Part shown: positions 5,228 through 5,743 of the stretch, in pieces
How positions within the stretch are numbered: position 1 is the stretch's first letter
Layout of the letters: every line of letters starts with the position of its first letter
DNA from: Clostridiales bacterium
GTDB lineage: Bacteria > Bacillota > Clostridia > Oscillospirales > Oscillospiraceae
Direction: 5' to 3'
NCBI GenBank assembly: GCA_017577345.1
Contig: PITX01000092.1
Span: forward strand, 1 to 5,743
Length of the DNA stretch: 5,743 nucleotides
Notes under the pieces: generated by a model
Database searches by the model: none
The model's input: only the letters and a program-made list of their open reading frames with translations
What the model was told of the DNA's origin: nothing
Translations under genes and position numbers: made by a program

Positions 5228-5521
5228 CTATTCTGTTTCCGTTTTTCTGATCCTCCAGTATTTCGAGCCGTCGCGCAGGCGGTCAATATATTCCCCCTCG
5301 TACAGCTCTCGGCGGAGAAGCTCAATATCCGAAAAGGCGATCTGCTCCGCAATGATCTGATTGACCTGTCTCTCCGTATATTCCACATCAAATGCGAATT
5401 TCTCCGCGATGCGCGACAGGACGATCTCCCGCAGCGGCTTTCTGGTGGGATACTGCGTCAGAAGCCCGTTTTCGTCATAATAGAATTTGATTTTCTTTCG
5501 GTATTTTTCCTGTAAATCCAT
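5228..5521 (-). CDS. DUF2087 domain-containing small protein
   Basis: This is a 97-residue soluble, charged protein that matches the DUF2087 pattern by eye: a basic N-terminal strand with YYDENGLLTQYPTRKPLR (14-31), the YTERQVN helix start (48-54), then LLRRELYE (68-75) and the closing RDGSKYW (83-89). In other bacteria this domain occurs alone or behind an ArsR-type helix-turn-helix. The YTE..VN and RR..DG.YW features suggest a small winged-helix-like fold, possibly nucleic-acid binding, but its function is unknown. No DNA-binding domain is attached here. GAGGTGA (5532-5526) precedes ATG 5521 by 4 bases. The gene lies 34 bases downstream of the adenine deaminase-like gene with no terminator between them, so the two are probably co-transcribed. 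A terminator follows at once. Confidence 0.82.
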   Translation of the reverse strand: MDLQEKYRKKIKFYYDENGLLTQYPTRKPLREIVLSRIAEKFAFDVEYTERQVNQIIAEQIAFSDIELLRRELYEGEYIDRLRDGSKYWRIRKTETE

Positions 5522-5555
5522 TTTCTCACCTCTCCGCAGTATGTTCCGGCTGTGA

Positions 5556-5743
5556 TCAGATAAACTGCTGTGTCAGGACATCCACCATGCCCTTTGTGGT
5601 CAGGCGAAGCGTCGGGATAACAGGCAGAGACATAAAGGACAGGGTCATAAACGGGTCGATCCCGTGATTGACACCGAGCGTGTAGGCAGCGTCCTTTGCC
5701 GCTTCCAGTGCGGCATTGATCTCCTGCAGACCGGTATCAGACA
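5556..5743 (-). CDS. ade: adenine deaminase, C-terminal 61 residues (5' truncated)
   Basis: The frame is open from the right edge of the window to TGA 5558-5556 and encodes 61 residues. The segment GIDPFMTLSFMSLPVIPTLR (27-46) followed by LTTKGMVDV and a terminal QFI is the characteristic C-terminus of bacterial adenine deaminases of the amidohydrolase type (Ade/AdeC). These convert adenine to hypoxanthine and ammonia in purine salvage. The preceding helix INAALEAAKDAAYTLG also fits. The metal-binding HxH and catalytic residues lie outside the window, so activity cannot be judged. The assignment rests on recognition of this short tail only; another member of the same amidohydrolase subgroup is possible. 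It probably heads the transcript that includes the DUF2087 gene. Confidence 0.82.
   Translation of the reverse strand, partial: SDTGLQEINAALEAAKDAAYTLGVNHGIDPFMTLSFMSLPVIPTLRLTTKGMVDVLTQQFI

Noticed and set aside
4671..5360. 229-codon open frame on the plus strand across the HAD gene and the intergenic terminator
   Set aside because: It runs through a promoter and a hairpin of the minus strand and is antisense to all HAD motifs; no domain was recognised.

Overview
The window reads as an ordinary chromosomal segment of a Clostridia-class Firmicute, most likely of the Ruminococcaceae/Oscillospiraceae type. The basis is moderate-to-high GC codon use combined with AT-rich sigma-A promoters (three TATAAT-like -10 boxes), strong AGGAGG ribosome binding sites, a DnaD-domain/DnaC-like helicase-loader gene pair, and a small MntR/DtxR-like regulator of clostridial type. 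The family calls are made by eye, without a database search.

Plus-strand half (1-3253). The window opens inside the 3' end of a short-chain dehydrogenase. After a 143-base gap that holds a good sigma-A promoter with an extended -10 (304-332), a tight four-gene cluster follows with gaps of 2, 9 and 15 bases. It encodes a DnaD-domain replication initiation protein, a DnaC/DnaI-like AAA+ helicase loader with an N-terminal cysteine cluster, an NADPH-dependent FMN reductase-like flavoprotein with an Isf-type cysteine motif, and a 119-residue DtxR/MntR-family regulator. A strong hairpin at 3258-3297 ends the cluster and also serves the gene converging from the other side.

Minus-strand half (3304-5743, transcribed right to left). 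At the right edge is the 3' end of a gene whose product looks like the adenine deaminase C-terminus. It is followed 34 bases later by a small DUF2087 protein and a rho-independent terminator (5192-5221). The next promoter overlaps that terminator and drives a HAD-family hydrolase. A further promoter in the 68-base gap (4444-4472) drives a two-domain protein: an N-terminal P-loop NTPase/kinase-like domain fused to a C-terminal CYTH-like domain.

The first two genes of the plus cluster probably work together in loading the replicative helicase. The flavoprotein and the metal regulator look like co-transcribed passengers of redox/metal homeostasis. The most unusual item is the P-loop/CYTH fusion, whose CYTH half appears to lack several of the acidic metal-binding residues of active members. 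No CRISPR, mobile element, tRNA or rRNA was seen, and no stretch longer than 300 bases lacks a gene.
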